A DNA stretch of 64,000 nucleotides from Akanthomyces muscarius. Its lineage: Eukaryota; Ascomycota; Sordariomycetes; Hypocreales; Cordycipitaceae. Below the pieces are notes generated by a model. It saw nothing but the letters and a program-made list of their open reading frames with translations. It was not told where the DNA came from and ran no database searches. A program made the position numbers and the translations under genes. Below are positions 12,556 through 25,302 of the stretch, piece by piece. Within the stretch, counting starts at the first letter, position 1. Each line of letters starts with the position of its first letter. The stretch spans positions 992,001 to 1,056,000 of the forward strand of contig NC_079243.1 of the NCBI RefSeq assembly GCF_028009165.1, written 5' to 3'.

Positions 12556-13515
12556 ATGCCCACCCCTCCAGACCTCGTCCTCCGGGACGCAGCTCCCACC
12601 GACATTGACGCCATCACGCGCATCGTCGCCAGCGGGCCCGACGCCGCCGCCGACTGGACGTTCCCGGGCCTGCGGCAGCGCGCGGAAGAGGCCCGCCCGC
12701 TGCACGTGCGTGCTTTCACGAGAGTCTTCAAGAACCGCCAGAACCTGCTGCGCGTGGCGGAGCGGGAGGGCAAAGTTGTCGGGTACTGTGCGTGGGTGAA
12801 GAGGCAGCTGCTTGGCGAGGAAGTCGTCGCTGTAGACTTGACTGACGGTTATGACGAACAAGGTACGCCGATTCCCTTGAATCCATTGCATGCTTTTCCT
12901 TCTCCCGCTTTTCTTGGAGGGAACTTGCCGTTGCGCTTCGTCGTTGCCGGCGCGACACTGTCGTCATCATCAACTCTTCCCCAACCCTCCTCAAACAATT
13001 TCACAACTAACAAAACCCTCCCAGCCCTCGACGCTGAATCCCTCCGCCTTAGCGGCTCCGACCCTCTGCCCAAATTCACAACGCTCATGCCCTCGCACCC
13101 AACGCGCTCTCCCGCCATCGCCCTGCTCCGCGCCAACCAATCCCCGGAGCCTTGCCTCTCCCTGCCAAGCTACCAGCTGCTCGTTCTCGGCGTCTCCGAG
13201 CCGCTGCAGGGCCAGGGCATCGGCGGCGCGCTTATCCGCGAGGGACTGGCCCTCGGCGCCCAGCACTCTCTCCCCGTCTTCGTCACCGGCGAGGGCCGCG
13301 GGATGCGCGTGTACCGCCACCTGGGCTTCCAGGTGCTCGAGGGGACGTGGCATGGCTTTGACGCGGACGGGAAGCAGACGGAGCGGGAAGAGGACGCGAG
13401 AGAGGAACAGGGAGGGCTGGATGCGGCGCAGATGGTGTGGGTGCCGGATGGGCAGAGCGTGGTGGTGAAGGGCGTGGTGTACTATGGAAAGGAGGTCGAT
13501 GCGGGAAGCAAATAG
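12556..13515 (+). CDS. GNAT-family N-acetyltransferase
   Basis: Single exon, 319 residues. The N-terminus LVLRDAAPTDIDAI and a central VVGYCAW strand match the first parts of the GNAT fold. LLVLGVSEPLQGQGIGGAL (about residues 213-231) is motif A, with the Q-x-x-G-x-G acetyl-CoA pyrophosphate-binding loop. GMRVYRHLGF, about 40 residues further on, is the usual motif B end. A low-complexity insert of roughly 100 residues, rich in Ser, Pro and Thr, lies between the N-terminal half and motif A. It could hide an unspliced intron, because gtacgc occurs at about 12862, but the frame stays open throughout and no acceptor gives a clearly better protein. The substrate is unknown. Confidence 0.8.
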   Translation: MPTPPDLVLRDAAPTDIDAITRIVASGPDAAADWTFPGLRQRAEEARPLHVRAFTRVFKNRQNLLRVAEREGKVVGYCAWVKRQLLGEEVVAVDLTDGYDEQGTPIPLNPLHAFPSPAFLGGNLPLRFVVAGATLSSSSTLPQPSSNNFTTNKTLPALDAESLRLSGSDPLPKFTTLMPSHPTRSPAIALLRANQSPEPCLSLPSYQLLVLGVSEPLQGQGIGGALIREGLALGAQHSLPVFVTGEGRGMRVYRHLGFQVLEGTWHGFDADGKQTEREEDAREEQGGLDAAQMVWVPDGQSVVVKGVVYYGKEVDAGSK

Positions 13516-14659
13516 CAACTGAAGTTGATAGAGGCTTGGGCTGGGAAAGTAGGATATTGGGGAGCAAAAAGTCGCCTTCGACTGTTTGCTGGTACATCTT
13601 GGCATGGGTAGACTTGGCGTCGACGCCTTTTAAATGAGGCATCACCGGACCAGGCAGGACGACATCTCCTCCTCACTTGCTTCATCATTCCATCATCATA
13701 TTTTACTTCGATCCATCAGCATCATCAGCTCCATGTCATTGACGGCTCGAGATACCTGCCATTCCAATACAGCAGAAGCATGCACACCGTTGCTGGTCTT
13801 GGGGAAAAAAAGGTTGATCTTGCCTTATCGCTATCGATATCCCCCAGATCGGACCGCCAGCACACCCCCCTCCACACCAACCACAATAAAGCGATTGATA
13901 ACGCCCCCCCTTGCTAAAAGTTTTTTTTAACCAGAAAAGGGAACCGGCGCCCCGTCATGAACAGGGGACCCTACAAATTACATGCGTGCCGTTGAGAAAA
14001 CTAATTAAAAAAGGGCCAAGGCCAGATGGATTAGATCGGCCAATGCTGGTCTCACCCCATTCGTAGGGCTGAGGGTGCGTAATCGCATCGCGGTCATCAC
14101 AGTTACATTCACAGCTGAAGTCAAGGTAAAGAATAAATTAAAATAGAATCCAATTCATGCCAGGCGGGTTGTGCCCCTGGCTTGCCGACTCCAAATCTGA
14201 GCGGCCATGTGCGCCGAGTTGTATCTCATCCGATGCAGGAAAACATAACAGACAAAAAAAAGGCAGGCATCCTTGGCCACAATCTTAAGCCCCCAACCAA
14301 TCTCATCTGCTAATCCAAATCAGGGGACAGAAAAACAGACGCCAAACATGCAACATACCCAGAAAGTCGAGACAAAATCCAAGGACATAAACCAATAGCC
14401 TCTGGAAGGGCTCAAAAAGCGTGACAAAAGAGAAGAAAAAAACAAAACTGGAGTGGAGCGACGAGTGGTGTGTCAGGCGTCCTCCGGGTATCATGTGTAT
14501 CCCTAATTGTCGTCTGATGTATCATGTTGTAATAAAATCGAGTATTCATCAAGTGTATATGTGGGGGTTGCGATTCGGCCCAGAATGGCCTTGGGAGTCA
14601 TTATCGCAATAAGAAGCATAGGATGAAGCCCTGAATACCAGATTCCGGGCGTGGTACGC
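13516..14659. other. Convergent intergenic region
   Basis: About 1.1 kb between the convergent acetyltransferase (+) and SWIRM (-) genes. Open frames are short and unsupported. Poly-A/T stretches around 13800-13930 and 14240-14260 suit 3' UTR sequence. Confidence 0.5.
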
Positions 14660-15913
14660 CTAGAGGAAGCGGCGCACCCAGTGGGCATCGAGCCAGCCCA
14701 CCTTGTCAAAAGCGGTCCAAAGTTTGGAGGCCTTGTTGACGTCAATCTTGCATGCCTGCTGAGCGTCCGTCTTGCGAAATTCCTTGCCGGTGCGAAGGCA
14801 ATGGAGACGGCGCTCAAAGATGCGACGCTTGCTGGTAAGGTAGGTGGCGCAGTCAAGTCGCAGGTTGCCCGCGAGCAAGACCTCGTCCGGGTGCAGAAGG
14901 CGCGCATGGGGATCGCCGCTCAGGTCGATAGGCTGGCCCTTCCAATCCACCTTGAGAGAATTGGGCCGGGTGGGAAGAGAGTTGCCAGGAGGGCAGTAGT
15001 CCTCGATTGAATCGAAGTCCTTGTCCTCGCGATTGGGAGCGACGATGCGGCGCGAGGGCTCTGGTGTAGCGCTAATGCGCTTGGCGGGTCTGGTAATCAC
15101 GGCGCCACCTGAAGACCCAGAACTGACGCTGTTGCGAGCAGGACGTGGTACGGCCTGGGGCTTGGAGACACGGTTGGTTTGGCCTCTGACAGGCTTGGCC
15201 CCAGAAACGGTCTTGGCGGGCAGGATAGGGTGGTATCTCTGGGCAATGGCCTTGTTGTCAGCCCTGAGAAGAGCGCGCTCATTGTCGAGCCATCGCCTGG
15301 GGTTGATCTCGTAATGCTTCATGACCTGTGTCTTGAAAAGAAGTGCCAGCTCATAGTCTTCGCGCTTGGGTGGGAGGACCTTGCCAAAGATGCTAACAGA
15401 GCGGGCGCGGAGATGGCGGTCGATGTTTTCCTGCGTATTCCGATTTTCCAGCTCGATGGGAGCAAACAGAGGCGGCTGGGGAGGACTGAAAGGCGAAGCC
15501 TCATCGACAGGATAAAGAACGGGATCCTTGACAACATGGTTGGGAGATGTAACCGAACCGTTTGCAGCAGGTTGGATTGTCTTGCTGTATGGCGAGATTG
15601 GAGGAGACATGGGCAATGGGTTATGGTCAGAAGTTCCCTTGCCATCGGCATTGACTCCATTGGCTGCATTGCTGTTCTGATTAAAGTTGTCGAGAATTGG
15701 TTCCGGGGGCGACATGAGATTGTTGATGCTGAACTTGGCGAGTTCCTTGGGCGGCGGGGGAGCCATCGGAGCGACGGGGCGCTCTCGTTGCATAGAGGTA
15801 GCCATCGGAACAGTATATCCAGTCCAGGGAAATCGGGAGTAGGGAGGATGAGAAGTGGAAGAAGAGGAAGAATTCGTCGTCTGAGACAAAGAGGTAGAAT
15901 TATAATTGGACAT
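14660..15913 (-). CDS. SWIRM-domain chromatin protein (Fun19 / Laf1-Laf2 type)
   Basis: 417 residues from the ATG at 15913. The open frame extends to 15979 but starts there with TTG, so the internal ATG is preferred; an upstream 5' exon cannot be excluded. The first 190 residues are Ser/Pro/Asn-rich and disordered (short motifs such as MSPPISPYS). The C-terminal 85 residues (LHPDEVLLAGNLRLDCATYL ... KIDVNKASKLWTAFDKVGWL) form a SWIRM domain, a helical module found in chromatin proteins. This layout matches yeast Fun19/YOR338W and the fission yeast Laf1/Laf2 proteins of the Clr6 histone-deacetylase complex. A nuclear role in transcription or chromatin is therefore likely, though the exact complex is inference. 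Confidence 0.8.
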   Translation of the reverse strand: MSNYNSTSLSQTTNSSSSSTSHPPYSRFPWTGYTVPMATSMQRERPVAPMAPPPPKELAKFSINNLMSPPEPILDNFNQNSNAANGVNADGKGTSDHNPLPMSPPISPYSKTIQPAANGSVTSPNHVVKDPVLYPVDEASPFSPPQPPLFAPIELENRNTQENIDRHLRARSVSIFGKVLPPKREDYELALLFKTQVMKHYEINPRRWLDNERALLRADNKAIAQRYHPILPAKTVSGAKPVRGQTNRVSKPQAVPRPARNSVSSGSSGGAVITRPAKRISATPEPSRRIVAPNREDKDFDSIEDYCPPGNSLPTRPNSLKVDWKGQPIDLSGDPHARLLHPDEVLLAGNLRLDCATYLTSKRRIFERRLHCLRTGKEFRKTDAQQACKIDVNKASKLWTAFDKVGWLDAHWVRRFL

Positions 15914-18900
15914 GGGGCGGCCGGCAAGTGCTGGCGATGAGCCTGTCGAAGGTGGTGGAAGACGGACAGTGAGTGACAAGTGTAGGTTTGTCAGCCCGAG
16001 AATCCAACAGTGCCTAGTGCAGGCAGTGTAGGCAGTCTGACGTGGACGGGTGGCAAAGTGCAGTTGCGGCCACGCAGTCAGAGTTCGGATTTATGAGGTC
16101 AAAGCCGAAAGAAAAAAGTTATCGACTGGCCGCCACGGAGAAAAGATAAATGTAGAAAAACCGAATTTTTATGTCGCTGCTGTACTCTGTACAATTGAGA
16201 GTTTGATGGCCCTGCGCTCGCTGCGGCGCTTGTGGGCGGGGGCGTAGAGGCGTGAAGCAGTCGAGCCTATTGTTGGCGGGCGTGAATAGGACCCAAGTAA
16301 TTGCCAGTCGGCTAAACTGGAGCGGTATCGTAAAATTTGAATGCGATCAGAGACGGCGTAGGGAAGTCGATCATTGGGTAATTGGAGGCGAGAGTATTGT
16401 TGCGGGAGGACAATGTCGAGTTGATGTTGGGCGGAAGCGGTGATGGGCTGGTATCTGGTATTTGATGATGGTGAGCAGAGGGCGAGACGGGGACGGGCGG
16501 GCGCTGGGTGGTACCTAAGTTATAGGGCGGCGGGGGCTTGCGACAGCTCGAGAGGGTGTGCTTTGGAGGGGGGGGGCGTGCGGTGGTCCAGCGGGCTGGC
16601 TCAGCAGCTTCAGGCGGCAGCAGCGGCCCAAGGTATAGCGTGCCTCAGTGGGGGATGCGCTGAAATGAAGAGGGCTGTGGCTGCGGTGCACCGTGGGAGG
16701 CACTGTGAAGACCAAGAGTCCGCTGTAAGTGCCGGGCTGTAGGTTGTAGGTAGGCTGTGGTCCGCTTGTAACAGCGGTGGAGGTGGCGGAGTTGCTGGCC
16801 TTTTTTTCAGTGGGCAATGACTCTTTCGTCAGGCAACGGTGAGGCAAGGTAGATGAAGTGAATACCCAATCGGCGTCGTAATTGGGTATTGGTCGAATGC
16901 GATGGGCCAGGCGGACGCGTAGGCAGGCCAGCAGGCAGCAAGACGAAGCGCTGAAGATGTGCTGGGTGTCTCTGCCAGTCGGCCTTGTCTGGGGGCGTGT
17001 GGCGAGGGACAAGTCCAGAGTGCTCTGTAGGTACTTCTGGTGGCACAGCTCTGGCTGAGAGTTGGCGGCTGCAATGCCTGACGGCGAGTCACGGTGACGC
17101 AGACAATGTTCAACGAGGAAAAAAAAAGTTCAATTGTAAATAAGGTAGTTGCAAGAGGCAGAATTCCCAAGGCGCGTATGGACCGAGGAATTCTGTTTGT
17201 AAGGGCAGCTGGGCGGTTTACGCACGAGCTGGGAGTACAAAGGAAGAAAGCGAGACGCCTGTGGCAGAAGGGTTTCTTTAGGGGCGCACAGTAAAATAAA
17301 ACGGTATATTACAGTGCATTATATCTAGAACAAAGGGCGGGCGAAGAGCACGAAGCGTGCCTAGGTGCTGGCTGAGCTCGAGAGCATGGGAAAGAGGGAG
17401 AGGAAGAGGGACAAGGACAGGCAAAGAGTTGCCTTCCGAGGGGCGGATGATGCTGCAGGCTACTTTGGGAGGTGGGGCAGATGGAGTGGGGCCAGGAGGG
17501 GTGCCGCAGCAGATGACTCAATCGATAAGTAGCCTTTGTGCCTTTCTGGCTTTTGTCAGGCAACCCAGACTTGCGACCAGATGTGCGCGAGCGTTGGGCG
17601 ACTTGGTGGCGATTGGACCGGCGCCGAGACTCGCAAAAATCGAAGAAATGCAGGACCTAGTACTAGAAGCTCATCGTAATGTGATTGAAGACTCAACAAA
17701 CGGATTCCTCGCTAATTCGCCCGCCAATCGTCCTTTGCGCGTTTGGCCGCAGGTCGCTGGCAGCTGGCAGCTGGCGGACCGGCAGCCCTCACAAGTGTCA
17801 GCATGTGCGATTGAGATACGGATACCATCCTGAGCCGTGTTTTACTGCGCACACGCCCCGCTCGCTTTTACGGGGCCACCCTCCAGCAGACCAGTCAGGT
17901 GCCGTCACGACAGAGGTCATCAGGCACCCCTCTGTGCCTGCACCAGCCTGATTCGCTGCTGCGTACGCTTTATCGTGGCTGTAACTATAAATATTGTACA
18001 GTGAGCAAGATACTGTGCATTATCAACCAGAGTTAAAAATAAAAATAAAAAATAATAGCAGCCAGACAAAGGCTCAGTAAACAGGTCGACCCGGAGAAGA
18101 AACACCGGACCGCAACCAAGGACAACTGTAGACAGGACCTGCTGCTCCCGTCGTGACAGATGCCTCTGCCCGCCGCCTGCCGCCTGTATTACAGTGCTGC
18201 TGTCCATGGCATCCATCACCCGTCCCCAATGCACGGTCAATTTGCATCAAACGGGTTTCCTATGCCGAATTTCACGTGCGGCATCTATTTTATTTATGTC
18301 GTCAATTGAACACGTCGGCAAATGCAGCTGCTGTTGCGCGCAAAAAGGATAGAGATGCCACTTACAGGCGAAGTGGGCGGCAGCCTCTCGTAGCGGCCCT
18401 GTAGAAGACGACCGCTATAAAATTGGCGAATGCACTCTAGATGCCCTGTAAACCTAGGTACAGTTCCAGCTCCATCGGCCCCTGGAACAGCAGCTCCCAT
18501 ACCGCTCCGGGCCTCGTTGAGATGAGCTGACCTGACATGTTTGCTGCACATCACCACCTCTCCATCATCAACACCAGGTGCGCCCCGCGACGCCATCTTC
18601 ATCTCCCTACCACTTGCGGACTCAATTTGCGTGTCAGCTACAACAGCCTCGCCTCTCACTAATCAACTACATCACTCTTTCGAAACCACCAAATGCCAAA
18701 CATCTATCGATACCCGTACCCTACCCGTACCCTACCCCGTACCTGTCTCCTCCATCGCTGGTACGCTATCCGCCTCGTGCGTATCCATATTGTACGCCAT
18801 CATGGTCCGTTCCGTACTGTATCAGACGGCTTCATCTCGACACTGTGCCCATCGGCCATCAACAGCCAGACTGTCGCGGACCAATTGACGCTAGTTGTTT

Positions 18901-21501
18901 CTCACGGCGGAGAATGAGCTTGGCCAGACTCCAGTTGAGGATACACAAAACAAGGGCAGAAAAACAGGTCACAAAAATCCCGACCAATCGTCATCATCTG
19001 TCTCATTCCCAGTATTGTTAGAGTGCACAATATCAAGGCTTGTATCAGAGCAAAGCACTCCGCGCATCACAAGCACCTCTGCAATTAATGTTGGAGGCCA
19101 ATGGCAGCCATGAGCAAACAGGGCAGTAGAATCGCCAGCGACGCGAACTTCAAACAGCCGGTGATAACTACCTGCCGCTTGTTCTATTTTCCATTTGGCT
19201 TCGAAATACAAGCATGGGCTGCAGCGGTATTTCACGCTTCGCCTACCCACAGCTACGTCGCTGCCCAACGGCCTTAGATGGGCTCCAGTCAAGCCCAATC
19301 TGCCAGTCAACACAAGTCACCAATCACCACCAGTCACCACCAGTCACACCATCCCAACAATCCCTTCAACGTTTCACAAATCGCACCCCTCCATCCTTAA
19401 CTCGCTTCCTCTGCCTGGCCGAACTGCCTGCCACTTTCCAGCTACGGCGGGACGGGCAGGGTCGCCCCCAAACTGCCTCTTCCAACTGCCCACTCACAGT
19501 ATCACCACCTGCGCCGTCACCACCTCACACGGTGCTGATGAATCCAGATACCCAGGCAGATGCGGTCGCCTGCTGCGACCACTTTGGCGGGCCACTCTGC
19601 CTCGTTCTGCGCCAACTACTCGGGCAACGCTGACCAGGACGCTGCAGCACTGTCTCAACGGATACTGCCCGGCCAATGCCTCTGCACCAATACGCCTCAT
19701 GCGATGCATCGATAGTGTCCGAGGCTCAATCGCAATGTATCGAGTTGCTGGGCAAGGTAAACGCAACCCCAGATGAATGCCAGATGCCGCCACAGACTGT
19801 GTGCACTGCGCTGAAACCATTGGTCAAGGACACCCCATCCGACGTCCAGCCCGCCAAGCCCCGCCTCTAGGGCCGTTCCAAGGCGTCCTCGTGACTTCGT
19901 CATCTCCTCTGCCTCGCTCGTCACCGCTGGCTTGTGAAGACCGGCTGGACTTGCTAGTGTTGGTTACATTACACGCCCTCTCAATTCGCTAGAGCCAACT
20001 ATATTAATACCGGCTCGTTACTATTTTTCTAGTTGGACGCGTCCGGTCAACACCAGCAGGCAACCAATAGGTGTGAGTCACCGCCCCAGGCACCACTCTT
20101 CAGCAACAAATAGCGACCGCACTGGTCTGTATCGCGCACAGTAGAGCGGGAACTTAGGGAAAAGAGGTGCGGCCATAGTTTGCGCCAGACCTGCTCCTGC
20201 CTAGCCGCCGGTTGGATGGCTGAGCGGCGCTGCCAAGAGGAGGGGACAACACCGGGACCACAACGGAAGGAATCACATCCCTTCCCTCACATCAGTCCCT
20301 CAGGGTCCCGTTCTGCAGCCCGTGTAAAGCTACTGCACGTCTTTAGTAGCGCCGGTGTTATCCATACCCTGCAGCAGAGTGGGTGTGTTGCGTCGACGAC
20401 CAGAGTCATCCTTGAGTATCAATAGAGGGGTAACTGGCCCAAGTCGCTACGTAATTGCGCCCTGAAGGAGGGGCATATCGATAACAGCAATTGCGCCTCA
20501 AGGTCGTGATAAGTGCGATATTCGCACTGTTGTGGCTGCTGCCAGCGATAAGAAGAGATTGTCGCTCATGGAAAGTCTTTACTAGTCCTCGGGGGTCTCA
20601 CCAGTGCGTTGATCAATTGACGGAAATCATGCCAGGGCAGCCATTACCCCAGTCCATGGCGCCCAAATGTCAGCTGAACTGCGACTTGCTGTGCAACGCT
20701 GCCGACGCGCCCGCCGTCCTGTTGCATAGCACCGCCGCAAATTAACTGAGTAGCACCAATCCAGCCCCTTGTCATCCGGCCTAGTACTCCCTTCCGTCAC
20801 CGGCGATGCTATTGCTATTGGTAGACAAGAGCCAAAGCTTCGGCCGCCGCCATTGCCTCAACTCAAGCAAACTTGGATAGTGGCGCCAGACGGGCCCTGC
20901 AAACCGGCAGCCTACATATCGCCATCGTCAACGTCCTAGACCTCAAGAAACCGTAATTGTTTTCCCAGATGGCCAATTAGTATCCATATGTCTGCCAATG
21001 CTATTCCAGATGCGCCGCGCAAATTTCTACATTGGCACAACAAGCGAGCCTGTACGCAGACGCCGAGCCGTCCCGTCCCGCGAGGCAGACTTATAGTCCT
21101 CAGCACAGAAAGCGCCCAAGGAGAGGAGCCCCATAACACACGATAATTTGTTCATGGCTTGTGTAAACATAGGCGGTGAGCAGCACACACTGCTCATTTC
21201 GATTGGACATAAACATGGCCACATTAATAATGCAGCTACCCTTTTATGTGACGCAGCAGAAGAACTTCCTGTACAAAGGCGCCCTTGTACGCTTGACAAT
21301 CATAGCGTCGCGCTTGAGAGCAATCATGACTAGACAATCCGGACTCGATCTATTCCAGCGCATAAATAAGCAATACGTGCCGCGAGATGGAGCGCGTAAA
21401 TATACGACACTACGATATCGCCTAAGACCAGGGCATCGGCTCAGAAGAGACAGAATAAAGACACAAAAACGAGCCTGGTGTTCTCAGGGATTCTCGCAGC
21501 C
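15914..21501. other. 5.6-kb stretch without a supportable gene
   Basis: No reading frame here is long or domain-like enough to call a gene. The largest (about 19195-19776 and 19214-19633, +) overlap in different frames and reflect a C/A-rich composition. Simple local repeats are visible: ccgtaccctac-type repeats near 18708-18745, caccagtcac-type repeats near 19315-19350 and a G-run near 16567-16577. The base composition is ordinary and unlike the AT-rich RIP blocks. It may be a large regulatory region with long 5' leaders for the divergent genes at 15913 (-) and 21502 (+), or it may hold a non-coding RNA. I cannot tell from sequence alone. Confidence 0.4.
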
Positions 21502-22242
21502 ATGACTGTTACGCTGATGGGTTTCGCCACCACGGCCACTGGTCGAATCGATCTAACCAAAATGGACAAGCATTGGAACTTTTCTGGCTTTGAAGAAGCT
21601 GACGCTACCGAGCCTATTGTCGCTGTATACATATGCGCCGACGGTGACCTAGTCGACGGCCAGAAAGTCGTGCCGCGCCGCAATTCCGACCACGACGCCA
21701 TATTCGACTCAGACGACGACGCGCCGCCCAGTGACACGAAAGAGAGTAGGGAGAGCTCGGAAACACTGCCCAACCACTGGGCTTTGTTCCTCGAGCTCCG
21801 GAACGGCGGAGGACGCGCCGTCAGGCTCGAAATAGCGCCGGGCTGGCAGCCCACGCGGCCTGTCCGCGAAGCCACGGTGCTCGTGAGATCGCTGACGGCC
21901 GAGGACCGCAAGCTACAGTCCATTGTCCGGTCACGGCGCTTTAGCGTCGTCTCGGAAGGCGACACGACGGTGCAGCAGGTGCTGGAGAGCATGTGCCACA
22001 AGCTACGGCACCGCTATCTGTTCACGGAGAGCGGCGAGGGGTCGCGGTACTGGGTGTACGCGGTGGTACAGGACCTGGAAACGGCGGAAATTTTGTGCGA
22101 GGGCGAGGCGGACGCGGTGGAGGACGAACTGAGCATTCGGTGGGAGAGTGGCGGCGTCAACAATGGCCAGAGGAGGATCCGGCGAGGCATGTTTACGGAG
22201 TGGATAATACGGGGGGAGGAGAGGAAGGGGATATGGCTCTGA
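21502..22242 (+). CDS. Hypothetical fungal protein (NHWALFLEL type)
   Basis: Single exon, 246 residues from the first ATG (MTVTLMGF). The frame stays open slightly upstream but without an ATG. Features are an acidic stretch (about residues 68-88), the motif NHWALFLELRNGG (about residues 92-104) and a conserved-looking beta-rich middle (AVRLEIAPGW). The C-terminal half is Arg/Glu-rich. The NHW-x-x-FL plus VRL/LEM pattern reminds me of a fungal domain of unknown function found in small cytosolic proteins (DUF7770-like), but I cannot confirm that. There is no signal peptide or transmembrane segment. Function unknown. Confidence 0.65.
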   Translation: MTVTLMGFATTATGRIDLTKMDKHWNFSGFEEADATEPIVAVYICADGDLVDGQKVVPRRNSDHDAIFDSDDDAPPSDTKESRESSETLPNHWALFLELRNGGGRAVRLEIAPGWQPTRPVREATVLVRSLTAEDRKLQSIVRSRRFSVVSEGDTTVQQVLESMCHKLRHRYLFTESGEGSRYWVYAVVQDLETAEILCEGEADAVEDELSIRWESGGVNNGQRRIRRGMFTEWIIRGEERKGIWL

Positions 22243-25200
22243 ATACTTTCTTAGGTCCCTGAGTAAAGTTTAGGTGAGAGTAGAAGAAAATAAGATCTTA
22301 TTGGGGTTTATATGGAGGAATGGGGTCATCCAGTCTTGCTACTGGTTTCTACACCGCGGTGTGGCGTGTAAGTGCTGCGCTCTTTTGCGATTTACATGAC
22401 CACCTTTTTAGTTGACAGCCGAATTAAGAATACAAGGTATCCGTGAGAAGGGCCGGTTTACAGCGGAACTGGTTCACTGGTCAGACTTTGCAGCGCCAGG
22501 CTGTGCCAAGCGGCCGGAGTAAATGCCATGTACCAGTAGAAAGCTTACGCACGCCGTCGTTCGGAGCGACTGCGACGACAGTCCAAATGCGATGCCCGGA
22601 TTTAACGGAGCCCCGGGCCAGAAGCTCGGGGGTTCTTCGCCTGGTCATCAACCGGCTGCGCCTCGTTGTAGTTAATAATAAGCCGTCTTGAATTTGTCCG
22701 CCAGCCGAGACAAGACCTCCGACGATGCCGTATGATTACGAGAGCAATGCCTCTTGTTTTTTTTTTTTTGTCTGCTCCCCGCCTAACTGCGCCCGTCCAC
22801 TCCGGCTGCAGACCAGCTGCAGGCTGCACGACATGAGACCAGGGACCTAGCTAGCCCGCACAGTGCAGCAGTTCCTCGGGACACGGGCCACGAAAAAGGG
22901 AGGAAGTGATGAGGTGCCCGGGGAACCCCTCACTGGAAAGATGCCAAAGCAAAAAAAGCAAGAAGTGTGGTTGATTCCCGGGAATCATGTTAGGAGTCAA
23001 TCAGGCAATCCGAGCCTCCGGCGCGGGGCTAACGCCACGCCCACCACCACTAGAGTTGGCGGTGAATGAATGCTACGTCGTGACAGTGACAGATGATGGC
23101 CTTGAGGAAAAATACCCACACCCCACGTTTCTCCCGGGCTGGCGGCTCAATCTAGTTATCAACTGAACTATTGCGCAGTGCGCGGTGGTGGTCGGATCAG
23201 CGAGTGGCGGTGGTAGGCGTGTCATCTGACAGCTGCGCGCGCAGCGGCAGGGCTGGCGTTATCTGAGACATTCGAGGCAGCTGGACAGTTCTTTGTGCCG
23301 ATGTAGATACTGCACGTCCCCTCGCGGGCAGGGGGATTCTTGGGGTGCTGCTGCTTCCGCTCGGTGGTTGCGGAGAACAAACATGGTGTGGACGGCCGGC
23401 TTTGTCTATGTAGGATGATCGGGCCAGGCCTGTGCGAAATGAACGACAGTTTGGTCCGGTTGTAACTTGCTACAAAGCAGCCGCTGAACAAAAGTATGCC
23501 CGATAGCGATGCTGGTCAGTACCAAGAGCCCGTGTGTGAAAGACTGGTGGTGCATATGCCGCGCCGTCTTGACTCGCTCCTTGCATTCCAGTCCACAAAA
23601 GCGGAAAGCCATGGCTACAGCCGCTGACATTATGATTGGAACAGCGAATTGTACGCTGAATGGCCACTACTTGGCTCCAGACGGCGGGCTAAATTTCTGC
23701 AGGGCTACGATTGCAAGTTTGCTGGGCAATCACATGAATTTCGAGGGCAGCAGGAATAGCGCAACTGTCATGGTCTTGCAGGCCGATGGCAAATAGACAA
23801 CAAGAGAGTAGGCGCTTGTGCTGTACTTGTGATTGTAGCACAGGCGATACGCCCGTTCCAGGCGGCCCCAATGGGGGGGGGTCCATTGCAGGCTATAGAC
23901 TCTCTTTGTCTAGACACCAAGGATAATTGCCAATCGGACAAATAAAAAGCAGAAGTAATGAGAGTGTCTTCTCCGGGAGATTGATCAAAGCGCGAATATT
24001 GTTTGCACAAGTTTGGCAACAAACTGGGTAGGCTTTGTTGCTTGCAGCCAGGGCCAGTCAAGACAATCAAGTCACCTACGTTTCCGCTGTCCAGTTCAGC
24101 CTTTTATGCTAACATTGCCTGCAGAAAAACATGAAGCTTACTGATGCGATGATCCTGACACTATTTGAGTAAAATGTGTGCTTTCATGACTTTTTCAGAG
24201 GCACACCGTGGCGACGGCGGTGGTTTTTGAGGCGTCAGGAGCACCATGGTAAGTCGCCACTTACACGGGCTCCCGAGAAGCTTGCATTTGGGCATACTGC
24301 CTAAACGTTCCACGAATGACCTTGCATTGCTAAACATGTAGCGGAACTGTTCGACTAAGCCTCGGTTGTGATATTGGGCGCAGTTTCCAGCTGATAAGGC
24401 ATGGTGATAGGTGACAGCCCTTGGGTGATTGTGTCATGCACATCACGCTGATGCATAAGCACTCAAAGGCAGAATCTAGCGTAAATACAGTTTTATTCAG
24501 TCCTCTAAATCTCGTGACCTTCAATCTGGAAAAACAGTTGTAGCCTTGTCTAACGTATAATAATCCATGATAGCATAACACCAGCGACGAGTGTGTTGCA
24601 ATCTGTTGCTGTTGCACTGATCCAACCAGGCAACGGTCTGCCGACTTCCGATCTGCGACTCTCTGCAATTCAGCTCCATTAAGTCAAAGTTCTTTTTGGG
24701 ACAATTGAACCATCGTCGATGGAATTGTAATAAAAACTTACGCAGAAACAACGGCAATCAAAACACCAGTCATCCTCGCAGAACAAAGCGTGGGTGAGCA
24801 AAAGCCAAACAGACGAAGAGACACAAAGAATTCGTTGCAACCATTGTATCGTGACCGAATTATTTGTTTGAATAACTGTACTCATGATGTTCCAATGCAT
24901 TGAGTCGGGTACGTTCAATTTAGGCCTACGCTGTTGTACTCTAGGGTACCAAGGTACTAACACTTGGCGCTGCTAAAAGCAGTGCCAACTAGGCCAGGCC
25001 AGAAGATGCTGTCACCAACATTGAAAAAGAAACCCAGGAAAACGCCAAAAGTATAAATAATGCCATTGGAGACGCCCGTCATACCTACGTCCAGGCTGTG
25101 TTGCTGACCTGCAGCAGGCTGAGACAAACCAGATAACAGCCTCAGCCTGTTTGCGACTGTTTTGCAAAAGACATCGTCATTTCAGCCCACCCAGGTTTTA

Positions 25201-25302
25201 TGCGCTGAATATCACGACGGAACTGCGGCAGACTTTGAGCAGATCTGCATCCAAAAACAAATCTGACTGTATCAAGGTTCCCAGTATAGCCTCGTTTAGT
25301 CG
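22243..25302. other. Gene-poor region
   Basis: About 3 kb with no confident gene. A 62-codon open frame at 23611-23796 (+) starts with a good ATG context and has protein-like content, and is listed separately. The rest contains only short overlapping frames. A TATA-like tataaat lies at about 25051. No repeats were recognised. Confidence 0.4.
23611..23796 (+). CDS. Short ORF, possible remnant of a secreted hypothetical protein
   Basis: 61 residues with two cysteines and a composition (NCTLNGHYL, MNFEGSRNSATVMVL) that looks more like real protein than the surrounding frames. There is no signal peptide, and no extension was found on either side. It may be a fragment of a decayed gene or a chance frame; I do not recognise it. 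Confidence 0.25.
   Translation: MATAADIMIGTANCTLNGHYLAPDGGLNFCRATIASLLGNHMNFEGSRNSATVMVLQADGK

Noticed and set aside
19195..19776. 193-codon plus-strand frame
   Set aside because: It overlaps another frame of similar length, is Pro/Ser/Thr-rich with no domain, and begins without supporting promoter or splice features.
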